Shown here: piece by piece, positions 48,381 through 56,898 of the stretch
Position numbering within the stretch: position 1 is the stretch's first letter
Layout: every line of letters starts with the position of its first letter
DNA from: Chania multitudinisentens RB-25
GTDB lineage: Bacteria > Pseudomonadota > Gammaproteobacteria > Enterobacterales > Enterobacteriaceae
DNA: 64,000 bases
NCBI RefSeq assembly: GCF_000520015.2
Contig: NZ_CP007044.2
Coordinates: 4,588,001-4,652,000 of the forward strand
Reading direction: 5' to 3'
Notes under the pieces: generated by a model
Seen by the model: the letters and a program-made list of their open reading frames with translations, nothing else
What the model was told of the DNA's origin: nothing
Database searches by the model: none
Made by a program: the position numbers and the translations under genes

Positions 48381-49417
48381 CAGGGTACCGCGTTGTAAAA
48401 CTCAGCGGTGTCGGCATGCAGTACCTGCTCTACCAGCATGTGCTGTTGTTGATTGTCACCCCGCTCGGTTGCGGTCTGCTGCGGGTTGAGCCCCAATTTG
48501 CGAAATAATTGCAGATCTTTATCTTCATCCGGGTTTGGGGTGGTCAGCAGTTTGCAGCCGTAGAAGATCGAATTGGCACCGGCCATAAAGCACATCGCCT
48601 GAGTCTGCTCGCTCATCTGCTCGCGGCCAGCAGAAAGGCGCACATAAGACGCAGGCATCATAATGCGTGCAATAGCGATGGTGCGGATAAAATCAAACGG
48701 ATCAACGTCAGCATTATCGGCCAGCGGCGTCCCTTTGACTTTCACCAGCATGTTGATCGGCACGCTCTCCGGCGGTTTTGGCAGATTAGCCAACTGCACC
48801 AGCAGCCCGGCACGATCGTTCACCGTTTCCCCCAGCCCGACGATGCCGCCAGAACAAACCTTGATACCTGCCTCACGGACGTTAGCCAACGTCTCCAAGC
48901 GTTCCTGATAGGTACGGGTGGTAATAATGCGGCTGTAAAACTCCGGTGAGGTATCCAGATTATGGTTGTAATAATCCAGACCCGCCTCGGCCAAGCGTTC
49001 AGCCTGGGTGCCATCCAGCATGCCCAACGTCATGCAGGTTTCCATGCCCAGTGCTTTCACCCCCTGCACCATCTGCTGCAAATAGGGCATATCACGCTCA
49101 TGCGGGTTTTTCCAGGCCGCTCCCATGCAGAAACGGGTTGAACCGGCCGCTTTAGCCTGGCGCGCAGAGGCCAACACCTGCTCCACCTGCATCAATCGTT
49201 CGGCTTCCAGCCCCGTTTTGTAACGTGAACTTTGCGGGCAATACTTACAGTCTTCCGGGCAGGCGCCGGTTTTAATCGACAGCAAGGTGCTGACCTGCAC
49301 CTGTTGTGGATCGAAATGTTGGCGGTGAACGGTTTGTGCTTCAAACAACAGTTCAAGCAGGGGTTTTTCAAACAAAGCCCGGGCTTGCCCCACGGTCCAG
49401 CGATTGCGATCGGCCAT
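48380..49417 (-). CDS. bioB: Biotin synthase
   Basis: A 345-residue radical-SAM enzyme that inserts sulfur into dethiobiotin. C53, C57 and C60 in GACPEDCKYC ligate the SAM-cleaving [4Fe-4S] cluster, at the same positions as in E. coli. The sacrificial [2Fe-2S] cluster uses cysteines in CMGAAWKNP and MTLGML/CSGGIVGLGET plus an arginine in ASYVRLSAGR. The start at 49417 was chosen by homology, 22 residues after an earlier in-frame start. It is the first gene of bioBFCD, divergent from bioA. Confidence 0.97.
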   Translation of the reverse strand: MADRNRWTVGQARALFEKPLLELLFEAQTVHRQHFDPQQVQVSTLLSIKTGACPEDCKYCPQSSRYKTGLEAERLMQVEQVLASARQAKAAGSTRFCMGAAWKNPHERDMPYLQQMVQGVKALGMETCMTLGMLDGTQAERLAEAGLDYYNHNLDTSPEFYSRIITTRTYQERLETLANVREAGIKVCSGGIVGLGETVNDRAGLLVQLANLPKPPESVPINMLVKVKGTPLADNADVDPFDFIRTIAIARIMMPASYVRLSAGREQMSEQTQAMCFMAGANSIFYGCKLLTTPNPDEDKDLQLFRKLGLNPQQTATERGDNQQQHMLVEQVLHADTAEFYNAVP

Positions 49418-49473
49418 TGACGGCGTCTCCAACAAGAAGAAAAGTGTCGCCAGTGTAAATATTGCGAATATAC

Positions 49474-49504
49474 TGTCAACCATTCTATTTTATTTTGGTT
49501 TACT
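49474..49504. promoter_or_regulatory. BirA operator between bioB and bioA
   Basis: TGTCAACC and GGTTTACT are separated by 15 bp, matching the half-sites and spacing of the biotin repressor operator. TTGACA on the minus strand (the left half-site) is a consensus -35 for bioB. On the plus strand, TTGCGA (49462) with TATTTT (49486) forms a possible bioA promoter. The right half-site ends only 2 bp before the bioA ATG. Confidence 0.85.
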
Positions 49505-49506
49505 AA

Positions 49507-50781
49507 ATGTTTTTCTCTGATGACGATCTCGTTTTCGATCGGCGCCACATCTGGCACCCCTACACTTCCATGAGCCACCCGCTGCCGTGCTATCTGGTTA
49601 GGGCCGCCCGCGGCGTTGAGCTGCAACTGGCCGATGGCCGCCTGTTGGTCGACGGCATGTCCTCCTGGTGGGCCGCCATCCACGGTTACAATCATCCACA
49701 GCTGAATCAGGCGGCAACGCAGCAATTGGAGCACATGTCGCACGTGATGTTCGGCGGTGTTACCCATCCACCCGCGATTGCGCTGTGCCGCAAGCTGATA
49801 GCGATAACGCCGGAAGCGTTGCAGTGCGTTTTTCTGGCGGATTCCGGTTCCGTGGCGGTCGAAGTGGCATTGAAGATGGCGCTGCAATATTGGCAGGCTC
49901 GCGGGGAGCGGCGGCAGCGTATGTTGACTCTGCGCCACGGTTATCATGGTGATACGTTTGGGGCAATGTCAGTGTGCGATCCTGATAATTCCATGCACAG
50001 CCTGTATCAGGGTTATCTTGCACCACACCTATTCGCCACCGCCCCCCAGTGCCGTTTTGATGAGCCTTGGGATGAACAGGATATCGCCCCCTTTGCCGCA
50101 TTGCTGGAGCAACACTGCGGAGAGATTGCTGCGGTAATTCTGGAACCCATTGTACAGGGGGCCGGTGGCATGCGTATCTATCATCCCACCTATCTGAAAC
50201 GGGTTCGCGAACTGTGCGATCGCCACCGGATTCTGTTGATCGCCGATGAGATCGCCACCGGTTTTGGCCGCACCGGCAAACTGTTCGCCTGTGAATATGC
50301 AGACATCGTGCCGGATATTCTCTGCTTGGGTAAAGCGCTGACCGGCGGTTATATGACGCTTTCCGCCACTTTGACCACCCGCTTTGTGGCAGAAACCATC
50401 AGCAACGGTGCAGCAGGCTGCTTTATGCACGGGCCAACCTTTATGGGCAACCCACTGGCATGTGCCGTAGCCACTGCTAGCCTGACCTTGTTGGAGGAAA
50501 ACCACTGGCAACAACAGGTTGCAGCCATTGAATCACAGCTCAGGCAACAGTTGTTCCCCTTGGTTCGATTGCCCAAAGTGGCGGATGTACGGGTGCTGGG
50601 TGCGATTGGCGTGGTGGAAATGCGCGAACCGGTCGATGTGGCCGCGCTGCAACACAAATTTGTTGAGCGCGGCGTGTGGCTACGGCCATTCGGTAAACTG
50701 ATTTACCTGATGCCGCCTTATATTATTACACCACAACAACTCACGCGCCTGACGGCGGCAATCGCCGCCGTTGCCGAATGA
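49507..50781 (+). CDS. bioA: Adenosylmethionine--8-amino-7-oxononanoate aminotransferase
   Basis: A 424-residue PLP aminotransferase that uses SAM as amino donor to make 7,8-diaminopelargonate. Signature parts are FDRRHIWHPYTSMSHP, SSWWAAIHGYNHPQLN, LLIADEIATGFGRTGK (PLP-binding aspartate) and CLGKALTGGYMTLSATL with the Schiff-base lysine. The ATG at 49507 gives the family N-terminus but has no Shine-Dalgarno sequence and lies directly after the BirA operator, so the mRNA leader must be very short. It is a single-gene transcript. Confidence 0.96.
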   Translation: MFFSDDDLVFDRRHIWHPYTSMSHPLPCYLVRAARGVELQLADGRLLVDGMSSWWAAIHGYNHPQLNQAATQQLEHMSHVMFGGVTHPPAIALCRKLIAITPEALQCVFLADSGSVAVEVALKMALQYWQARGERRQRMLTLRHGYHGDTFGAMSVCDPDNSMHSLYQGYLAPHLFATAPQCRFDEPWDEQDIAPFAALLEQHCGEIAAVILEPIVQGAGGMRIYHPTYLKRVRELCDRHRILLIADEIATGFGRTGKLFACEYADIVPDILCLGKALTGGYMTLSATLTTRFVAETISNGAAGCFMHGPTFMGNPLACAVATASLTLLEENHWQQQVAAIESQLRQQLFPLVRLPKVADVRVLGAIGVVEMREPVDVAALQHKFVERGVWLRPFGKLIYLMPPYIITPQQLTRLTAAIAAVAE

Positions 50782-50835
50782 CCACATTGCCAGGGTGCTG
50801 ACAACTGAACCCCGGCAACCTCACGATTGGCTCAA

Positions 50836-51831
50836 TTATTGAGCCAACACGCTCACCCACATCGGGCCTTTGCCGACCGGATAACGCGCCAGCCTGTTCA
50901 GCGCACCACTGGCCTGATCGATTGCGCAGACTTCAATATGACCAGATTTCTGCCCCGCAGAAATCACAAAGCGGCCGCTGTGATCCAGATTAAACCCACG
51001 CGGTTGTTCTTCCGTTGGATGATGGCCCACGACGCTAAGGTTACCCCCGTCTGCGGAAACGCTGAAAATGGTCAGAATGCTGGCGGTGCGGTCGCTAACG
51101 TACAGGAAACGGCCATTCGGCGTGAGATGAATATCCGCCGCCCAACGGGTGCCGGTAAAATCAGCTGGCATCGCATCCAGCGTTTGCACCAGGGTATATT
51201 TGCCGCCATTTTCACGGATAGCAAACACGTCTACCGTACCGTCCAGTTCATTCACACAGTAGGCAAACGGATGATTTGGGTGGAATGCCATATGCCGTGG
51301 GCCTGCGCCGGTAGCCGTTGACACCGCATCTTGAGCATGTGGCGTCAGTTTGCCTTCCTGGCTCAGGTTAAACAGGCGGATGCGATCTTCTTTCAGGCAC
51401 GGCACCAGCAGCAGTTGATTCGTAGGATCGATATTTGCCGAATGCGGCGCGGTCAAACCATCAATCTGTTGAATGGGTGCGCTGACCACACCGTCATGGC
51501 CAATCGGGCTGACGCTGGCGCAGTTGCCACTGTAAGACGCAGAGAACAGGTAGCGGCCCTGCAAATCGGTTGAAATATGGGTGGGGCTACCCGGTAGCGG
51601 GGCCATTCCCGCTTCCTGCAACCTGCCATCGGCCTCAATACGGTAGCTGACAATACCAAATGCCGGGCGCACCCCCACATACAGGTGGGTTCCATCCGGG
51701 TGAAGCGCCATAGGTTGCACCTGCCCTGATACGTCGACCGTTTGCAGCAGTGCTAACGCCCCGTGGTCGTCTAACTGCCAAACGTGGATCTGCTGGCTTT
51801 CCGGGCTGGCAACATAAACGATCTGCTTCAT
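50836..51831 (-). CDS. pgl: 6-phosphogluconolactonase
   Basis: A 331-residue seven-bladed beta-propeller of the YbhE type, which hydrolyses 6-phosphogluconolactone in the pentose phosphate pathway. Repeated blades are visible as VYVASPESQQIHVWQLDDHG, LYVGVRPAFGIVSYRIEADG, FSASYSGNCASVSPI and LYVSDRTASILTIFSVSADG; GPRHMAFHPN and EEQPRGFNLD carry conserved residues. Length equals E. coli Pgl (331). AAGGAGTACAA precedes the ATG. It is convergent with bioA and divergent from ybhA, as in E. coli. Confidence 0.95.
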   Translation of the reverse strand: MKQIVYVASPESQQIHVWQLDDHGALALLQTVDVSGQVQPMALHPDGTHLYVGVRPAFGIVSYRIEADGRLQEAGMAPLPGSPTHISTDLQGRYLFSASYSGNCASVSPIGHDGVVSAPIQQIDGLTAPHSANIDPTNQLLLVPCLKEDRIRLFNLSQEGKLTPHAQDAVSTATGAGPRHMAFHPNHPFAYCVNELDGTVDVFAIRENGGKYTLVQTLDAMPADFTGTRWAADIHLTPNGRFLYVSDRTASILTIFSVSADGGNLSVVGHHPTEEQPRGFNLDHSGRFVISAGQKSGHIEVCAIDQASGALNRLARYPVGKGPMWVSVLAQ

Positions 51832-51983
51832 TTGTACTCCTTAAGTGATGCGGTTTGTTCTAGCTTACCTGACATCCGTCACATAACAACCCCAGCCTGG
51901 CGAGGAAAGCCGCGCGGTTTTATCAAGCCGCTATCCGGTGTACCATCAGCTTATTTTCTTGCCAACAATATAATGAGAACGCT

Positions 51984-52808
51984 ATGAGCTACCGTGTTAT
52001 TGCCCTTGATTTAGACGGCACCCTGCTGGATACCCAGAAACGCATCTTGCCACAGTCGCTGGCAGCCTTGGCGGAGGCCCGCGCCGCCGGAATCAAAGTG
52101 GTGATCGTCACCGGCCGCCACCATGTTGCTATCCATCCGTTCTATCAGGCGTTACAAATCGATACCCCCGCCATTTGCTGCAACGGCACCTATCTTTACG
52201 ATTTTCAGCAGAAAAAAGTGCTGGCTGCCGATCCGCTGGCAAAGGATCAAGCCAGAGTGGTGTTGCAAATGCTGAAACAGAGCCATATCCACAGTTTGAT
52301 GTATGTGGATGATGCCATGCTGTACCAGGAAACCAGCGGTCATGTGGAGCGTTCGCTGGCTTGGGCGGCAACGTTGCCGCAGGCCCAGCGCCCAACGCTG
52401 TTGCAGGTCAACAGTTTGATTCAGGCCACGGATGATGTGCAGACGATCTGGAAATTTGCCGCCTCGCATAGCGATATTCCGGCATTACGCAATTTTGCCG
52501 AAACCGTGGAAAAAGAGTTGGGTCTGGCCTGTGAATGGTCATGGCACGATCAGGTGGATATTGCCAAAGGCGGTAACAGCAAGGGCAACCGCCTGCAACA
52601 ATGGGTGGAATCGCAAGGTTTCGGTATGGATCAGGTGGTGGCATTCGGTGACAACTACAACGATCTGAGCATGCTGGAGGCTGCTGGGCTGGGGGTTGCC
52701 ATGGGCAACGCCGATAATGCAATCAAAGAACGCGCCGATCTGGTGATCGCCGATCACCTGCAACCCGGTATCGCGGAAGTGATCCGCACCCGGGTGCTGG
52801 GGCAGTAA
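51984..52808 (+). CDS. ybhA: HAD phosphatase YbhA (pyridoxal phosphate / sugar phosphate)
   Basis: A 274-residue Cof-type HAD phosphatase. Motif I is DLDGTLLD (nucleophile D9, acid D11), motif II VIVTGRHH, motif III the lysine of IAKGGNSKG, and motif IV GDNYNDLSMLEAAGLGVAMGNA. A cap domain sits between motifs II and III. E. coli YbhA dephosphorylates pyridoxal phosphate and other small phosphates, including erythrose 4-phosphate and FMN. The gene is divergent from pgl with a 152-bp gap. Confidence 0.93.
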   Translation: MSYRVIALDLDGTLLDTQKRILPQSLAALAEARAAGIKVVIVTGRHHVAIHPFYQALQIDTPAICCNGTYLYDFQQKKVLAADPLAKDQARVVLQMLKQSHIHSLMYVDDAMLYQETSGHVERSLAWAATLPQAQRPTLLQVNSLIQATDDVQTIWKFAASHSDIPALRNFAETVEKELGLACEWSWHDQVDIAKGGNSKGNRLQQWVESQGFGMDQVVAFGDNYNDLSMLEAAGLGVAMGNADNAIKERADLVIADHLQPGIAEVIRTRVLGQ

Positions 52809-52921
52809 AGTGCTTTTATTTTCTTGCGCTTACCACAGTGCCTGGCAAGATTCCCTCTATCCAAGCTCAGGTGAGCACGGATGTTAATGCCATTGAAGGC
52901 GCGAGAAACGGCGCATAGGCA

Positions 52922-52943
52922 AAGCCGCCAGGGAAGGCGGTTT
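52922..52943 (+). terminator. Hairpin terminator after ybhA
   Basis: AAGCCGCC / GGCGGTTT with a 6-nt AGGGAA loop is followed by TAGG, so the T-run lies within the stem's 3' side (GGTTTT). It lies about 115 bp after the ybhA stop in the gap to the convergent modC gene. Confidence 0.6.
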
Positions 52944-53010
52944 TAGGCGCGATGAACAGGGATGTGAATCGCAGCCGACCATGATGCAACGTGCCGTAGT
53001 GAGAGAATAC

Positions 53011-54078
53011 TCAACGCCCTTCGCGGCTGATCGAAACACTCTTGATTTGCGCATACAGCTGTTGCCCTGGTTTGATCGCCAATTCATCACGCGCCCAGGG
53101 CGTGATGCGTGCCCACAGAATGTTTTCACCTAGCGCTAACTTCACTTCTGCCTGATCGCCCACATCCAGACATTCCACCACGTTAGCAGGCAGAATGTTA
53201 CGGATACTGCTATTTACCGGGGGTTGCAGCACCAGCGAAACATCGGCGGCATTAACGCGGATGCGTAATGAAGTGCCGAGCGGCGCATCAATCGCACTCA
53301 CCCATAGGCGCTGATCGCCCAACGCCAGCGCGCTCATCGCATAATGGGGATGGTGTTCAAGCACGCTGACGTGCAGCACGCTGCTCTGATCTTCCCCCTG
53401 TAACCAGGGGCGCAGTGCGCTGCTGGCCCACACTTCTTCCAACCCGCCAAACGCACGCACCTGGCCGTTATCCAACACCATCACCTGCTGCGCCAGTCGC
53501 AGGATCTCATCCATACTGTGGCTGACATAAAGGATCGGGATATTAACGTCCTGAGCCAACCGTTCCAGATAGGGCAACAGCTCACGCTTACGCGGCAGAT
53601 CGAGTGAGGCCAAAGGTTCATCCATCAACAACAGTTCAGGCGCCGTGAGCAGTGCCCGGCCAATCGCCACACGCTGTTTTTCTCCACCGGAAAGCGTTAA
53701 TGGCAAACGGTTGAGCAACGGTGCTATCCCCAACAATTCAACGATGTTCGCAAACTGCCCGCGCATACTGGCCGCCATACCGTATTGCAGGTTGCCACGC
53801 ACGCGGTAATGCGGGAACAGGCGCGCATCTTGGAAAACATAGCCAACGCGGCGTTTTTCCGGTGGCAGGAAGATACCGTTCGCAGTATCCGCCAACGTGC
53901 GGCCATTCAGCACAATGCGCCCCTGTTGCAGGCGCGTCAGGCCACCGATGGCGTTGATCAATGAGGTTTTACCTGCCCCGGAAAGGCCAAAAATCGCCGT
54001 GATGCCCTGTGCAGGCAGATTGGCCTGCACATTGAGGTTGAGATCGCCAAGCCGTTGGGAGAAATCCAGTTCTAACAT
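53011..54078 (-). CDS. modC: Molybdate ABC transporter ATPase ModC
   Basis: A 355-residue ATPase with Walker A GLSGAGKTS (residues 33-41), Q-loop in VGYVFQDARLFPHY, signature LSGGEKQRVAIGRALL, Walker B LLLMDEPLASLD and switch VSHSMDE. The C-terminal third is a TOBE/Mop domain (NAADVSLVLQPPVNSSIRN) that binds molybdate and can stop transport. It is the last gene of modABC, directly beside modB. Confidence 0.97.
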   Translation of the reverse strand: MLELDFSQRLGDLNLNVQANLPAQGITAIFGLSGAGKTSLINAIGGLTRLQQGRIVLNGRTLADTANGIFLPPEKRRVGYVFQDARLFPHYRVRGNLQYGMAASMRGQFANIVELLGIAPLLNRLPLTLSGGEKQRVAIGRALLTAPELLLMDEPLASLDLPRKRELLPYLERLAQDVNIPILYVSHSMDEILRLAQQVMVLDNGQVRAFGGLEEVWASSALRPWLQGEDQSSVLHVSVLEHHPHYAMSALALGDQRLWVSAIDAPLGTSLRIRVNAADVSLVLQPPVNSSIRNILPANVVECLDVGDQAEVKLALGENILWARITPWARDELAIKPGQQLYAQIKSVSISREGR

Positions 54079-54768
54079 CTATAACCCCATACGCTTACGG
54101 CCCCAGCGGGCCAGCCATTCAGAAATCATCAGCGAAATCAGCGCGAGCACAATCGCGATCGCGCACAAACGCGCCGCAGCAGCCTCTGCGCCTGGGGTTT
54201 CTATCAGGGTATACATCGCCAGCGGCAGAGTACGGGTTTCACCGGGGATGTTGGAAACAAAAGTGATGGTGGCACCAAACTCCCCTAACGAACGGGCAAA
54301 CGCCAGCACCACGCCCACGATAATACCCGGCAACGAAAGCGGCAAAGTGATGGTGAAAAACACCCGCCACGGATTGGCCCCTAGCGTGCGGGCCGCCTGC
54401 TCCAAACGGGTATCCACGGCTTCCAGCGCCAGCCGGATAGCTCGCACCATCAACGGAAAAGCCACCACTGCCGAAGCCAGCGCAGCACCGCGCCAGCTGA
54501 AACTAAAGCTGAAACCAAACCACTCATACAGCCATTCGCCAATGAAACCACGCCGCCCCATGGAGATCAGTAATAAATACCCCACCACCACCGGCGGTAG
54601 AACCAACGGCAGATGAATAATGCTGTCCAATAAGGATTTGCCGGGAAAATGGCAGCGAACTAAAATCCATGCCATCACAATGCCCAGCGGCAAACTGCAA
54701 ATCACCGCCAGGCTAGAGACTTTCAGGCTGAGTTCAACCGCCTGCCACTCATACTCACTCAATATCAT
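54079..54768 (-). CDS. modB: Molybdate ABC transporter permease ModB
   Basis: A 229-residue permease with five or six helices that forms a homodimer for molybdate and tungstate entry. Typical segments are WQAVELSLKVSSLAVICSLPLG, LPLVLPPVVVGYLLLISMG and the ATPase-contact EQAARTLGANPWRVFFTITLPLSLPGII. It overlaps modA by 4 bp and touches modC. Length equals E. coli ModB (229). Confidence 0.97.
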   Translation of the reverse strand: MILSEYEWQAVELSLKVSSLAVICSLPLGIVMAWILVRCHFPGKSLLDSIIHLPLVLPPVVVGYLLLISMGRRGFIGEWLYEWFGFSFSFSWRGAALASAVVAFPLMVRAIRLALEAVDTRLEQAARTLGANPWRVFFTITLPLSLPGIIVGVVLAFARSLGEFGATITFVSNIPGETRTLPLAMYTLIETPGAEAAAARLCAIAIVLALISLMISEWLARWGRKRMGL

Positions 54769-55538
54769 TTACGCGGGGTGAATCCATAGTGTTGGAAAAT
54801 AGCCGCTGCTTCCGGGCCTTGCAGGTAATTATAGAAAGCGGTGACGGCTGGAGTTTGGTGATCTTTAACTATCGCCATGGGATACTCAACCGGTTTGTGA
54901 CTGTCTGCCGGGAAAATACCGATCACTTTCACTTTATCGCTGGCAATGGCATCAGAACCGTAAACAATACCTAATGGCGCTTCCTCACGCTCAACCAATG
55001 CCATAGCACTGCGCACGTTATTGGCGGGTGCCAATTTGGCCTCCAGTGCTGCCCACGCCCCCAGATTTTGTAGCGCTTCCTTGGCGTAAAGCCCGGCCGG
55101 AACATGGTCAGGATCGCCCACCGCCAAGCGGCCACCGTTCAGTAACTTGGCCCAATCGGTGGTCTTACTGATATCAATTTTATCCTGTTTAGCCGATTTG
55201 GCCGTGATCAGCACCAGTTCATTGCCCAACAGGGTGTAGCGGGTATCGTTCACCATCTGTTGCTTGTCAATGGCGTAATCCATCCACTGCTGATCGGCAG
55301 AGATAAACAGATCGGCCGGAGCCCCTTGTTCAATCTGGCGAGCCAGCGTTGATGAGGAGGCAAAGGATGAGACGATTTGCACATCCTGGCCTTTTTGATA
55401 CTGGGTAGCGATATCCTGTAACGCGTTAGTCAGCGAAGCGGCGGCAAAAACGGTGATTTTTTCTGCCGCAGAAGCCTGCATCACCAAGCCAGAGGCCAAT
55501 ACCATACCGCCAATCCATTTGAACCATTGTTGTTTCAT
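54765..55538 (-). CDS. modA: Molybdate-binding periplasmic protein ModA
   Basis: A 257-residue binding protein with a signal peptide ending near residue 24 (MQASA). The mature ITVFAAASLTNALQDIATQY opens with the serine that contacts the oxyanion. SSFASSSTLARQIEQGAPADLFIS and GRLAVGDPDHVPAGLYAKEAL contain further ligand residues. Length equals E. coli ModA (257). It is the first gene of modABC and follows a perfect ModE box by about 30 bp. Confidence 0.97.
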   Translation of the reverse strand: MKQQWFKWIGGMVLASGLVMQASAAEKITVFAAASLTNALQDIATQYQKGQDVQIVSSFASSSTLARQIEQGAPADLFISADQQWMDYAIDKQQMVNDTRYTLLGNELVLITAKSAKQDKIDISKTTDWAKLLNGGRLAVGDPDHVPAGLYAKEALQNLGAWAALEAKLAPANNVRSAMALVEREEAPLGIVYGSDAIASDKVKVIGIFPADSHKPVEYPMAIVKDHQTPAVTAFYNYLQGPEAAAIFQHYGFTPRK

Positions 55539-55568
55539 CGTTTTCTCCGTAGGTTAACCATTATGACA

Positions 55569-55602
55569 CCCCTCGTTATATAAAAAATGATATAACGAGG
55601 GG
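55569..55602. promoter_or_regulatory. ModE box (perfect long palindrome) of modABC
   Basis: CCCCTCGTTATAT and ATATAACGAGGGG are exact 13-bp complements around an 8-bp AAAAAATG spacer. The core fits CGTTATATA-N6-TATATAACG. It lies 31 bp upstream of modA, where molybdate-ModE would repress. The long GC-rich extension (CCCCT/AGGGG) beyond the usual core could also act as a hairpin. Confidence 0.9.
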
Positions 55603-55645
55603 CGAAAGATTGTCATGTGGTTTATCAGTAAAGCGAGAGATGGCA

Positions 55646-55676
55646 CGAAAAACACCCGCCGAAAGGCATCAGCGGG
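55646..55676 (-). terminator. Terminator of acrZ
   Basis: On the minus strand CCCGC ... GCGGG encloses a short GC-rich hairpin (about 55655-55676) followed by TGTTTTTC. It lies about 20 bp after the acrZ stop and faces the ModE box. Confidence 0.6.
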
Positions 55677-55692
55677 CATTCAATAGAGGGGA

Positions 55693-55836
55693 TTAGCTGC
55701 GTTTTTCTTCGGGATGGCCTATTTTGGAGAGAACGTTGAACACTTCTCCCAAGGCATAAATCAAACCAAGGATAACGGCCATAACAACTGGCACCATGAC
55801 CACGGCAAACAACAGACTTTTCAATAATTCCAACAT
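55693..55836 (-). CDS. acrZ: Multidrug efflux pump accessory protein AcrZ
   Basis: A 47-residue small membrane protein, reading MLELLKSLLFAVVMVPVVMA and ILGLIYALGEVFNVL. It matches E. coli AcrZ (49 residues) in its kinked hydrophobic helix. AcrZ binds AcrB and increases export of some drugs. GAGG lies 5 bases before the ATG. It stands between modA and modE, as in E. coli, where its expression is tied to the same stress regulators (MarA/SoxS/Rob) as acrAB. It is too short to be caught by simple gene-finding. Confidence 0.93.
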   Translation of the reverse strand: MLELLKSLLFAVVMVPVVMAVILGLIYALGEVFNVLSKIGHPEEKRS

Positions 55837-56013
55837 ACAAGCCTCATTTCACTGCTGATTTAAACGGTACCTACAGTGCACTGTAAACCAAAAAGTATCT
55901 AAAACCCCGTTATTTTAAAGACCGGGGAAAATTTATCACCTGCGAAACGTGCTCATTTGGTGCTTTTGAGCAAATAGGTGACAATAGTGTTTTAGCCTTT
56001 GATGGAATCTATC

Positions 56014-56805
56014 ATGCAGGCCGAGATCCTCCTTACCTTAAAACTTCAGCAAAAACTGTTTGCCGACCCGCGCCGTATTGCGCTGCTTAAACAGGTAGAA
56101 CAGACCGGTTCGATCAGCCAAGGAGCCAAACTGGCCGGGATCAGTTATAAAAGCGCCTGGGATGCCATCAATGAAATGAATCAGTTGGCAGAACAGACGG
56201 TGGTAGAGCGCGCCACTGGCGGTAAAGGCGGCGGCGGCGCACAGGTGACCCACTATGGCCAGCGGCTGATCCAGCTTTACGATCTGCTGGGCCAGATTCA
56301 GCAAAAAGCCTTCGATGTGTTGCAGCAGGATAATCTGCCGCTCGATAGCCTGCTGGCCGCTATCGCCCGCTTTTCACTGCAAACCAGCGCCCGTAATCAG
56401 TTCTTCGGCACGGTTATTGAGCGCGATCACCAGCAGGTACAACAACATATCAACCTCTTGCTGGCCGATGGTCACACCCGCCTTATCGCAGCCGTTACCC
56501 AGCAAAGTGCCGATCGGTTACAACTGGCTCCGGGGAAAGAGGTATTGGCGTTGATTAAGGCGCCTTGGGTCAAACTTAATACCGATCCGGCTTTGAATGG
56601 GTTGGCCGATAATGCATTGCCAGGCACGGTGACCAACATTCAACCAGGTAATGAACACAGCGAAGTTCTGGTAGCGCTAAAGGGCGGTGAAACACTGTGT
56701 GCAACCATTGCCAACCAAGAATTGGCTCGGTTAAAACTGAGCCCCGGCAGTGCTGTTCATGCCTTGTTCAATGCCGATCGGGTGATTATCGCGACGTTGT
56801 GTTAA
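56014..56805 (+). CDS. modE: Molybdate-responsive transcriptional regulator ModE
   Basis: A 263-residue dimeric regulator. The N-terminal winged helix-turn-helix (SISQGAKLAGISYKSAWDAINEM, then VVERATGGKGGGGAQVT) is followed by a dimerisation region (FSLQTSARNQFFGTV) and two Mop/TOBE domains (INLLLADGHTRLIAAV... and VTNIQPGNEHSEVLVALKGG) that bind molybdate or tungstate. It matches E. coli ModE (262). The ATG at 56014 was taken by homology. Its target boxes lie before modA, moaA and, as proposed here, the importer at 1-2084. Confidence 0.97.
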   Translation: MQAEILLTLKLQQKLFADPRRIALLKQVEQTGSISQGAKLAGISYKSAWDAINEMNQLAEQTVVERATGGKGGGGAQVTHYGQRLIQLYDLLGQIQQKAFDVLQQDNLPLDSLLAAIARFSLQTSARNQFFGTVIERDHQQVQQHINLLLADGHTRLIAAVTQQSADRLQLAPGKEVLALIKAPWVKLNTDPALNGLADNALPGTVTNIQPGNEHSEVLVALKGGETLCATIANQELARLKLSPGSAVHALFNADRVIIATLC

Positions 56806-56898
56806 ACGCAATGTGATGTTGCAGTATTGTTGATTGACATCTCCGCCCATCATCCTTATTTCTACCCTTAATCTAATTTGCAGAACAAGGAACAAATG

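Noticed and set aside
55625..55840. 71-codon minus-strand frame overlapping acrZ
   Set aside because: It is in a different frame; the frame giving a perfect AcrZ match is the real gene.
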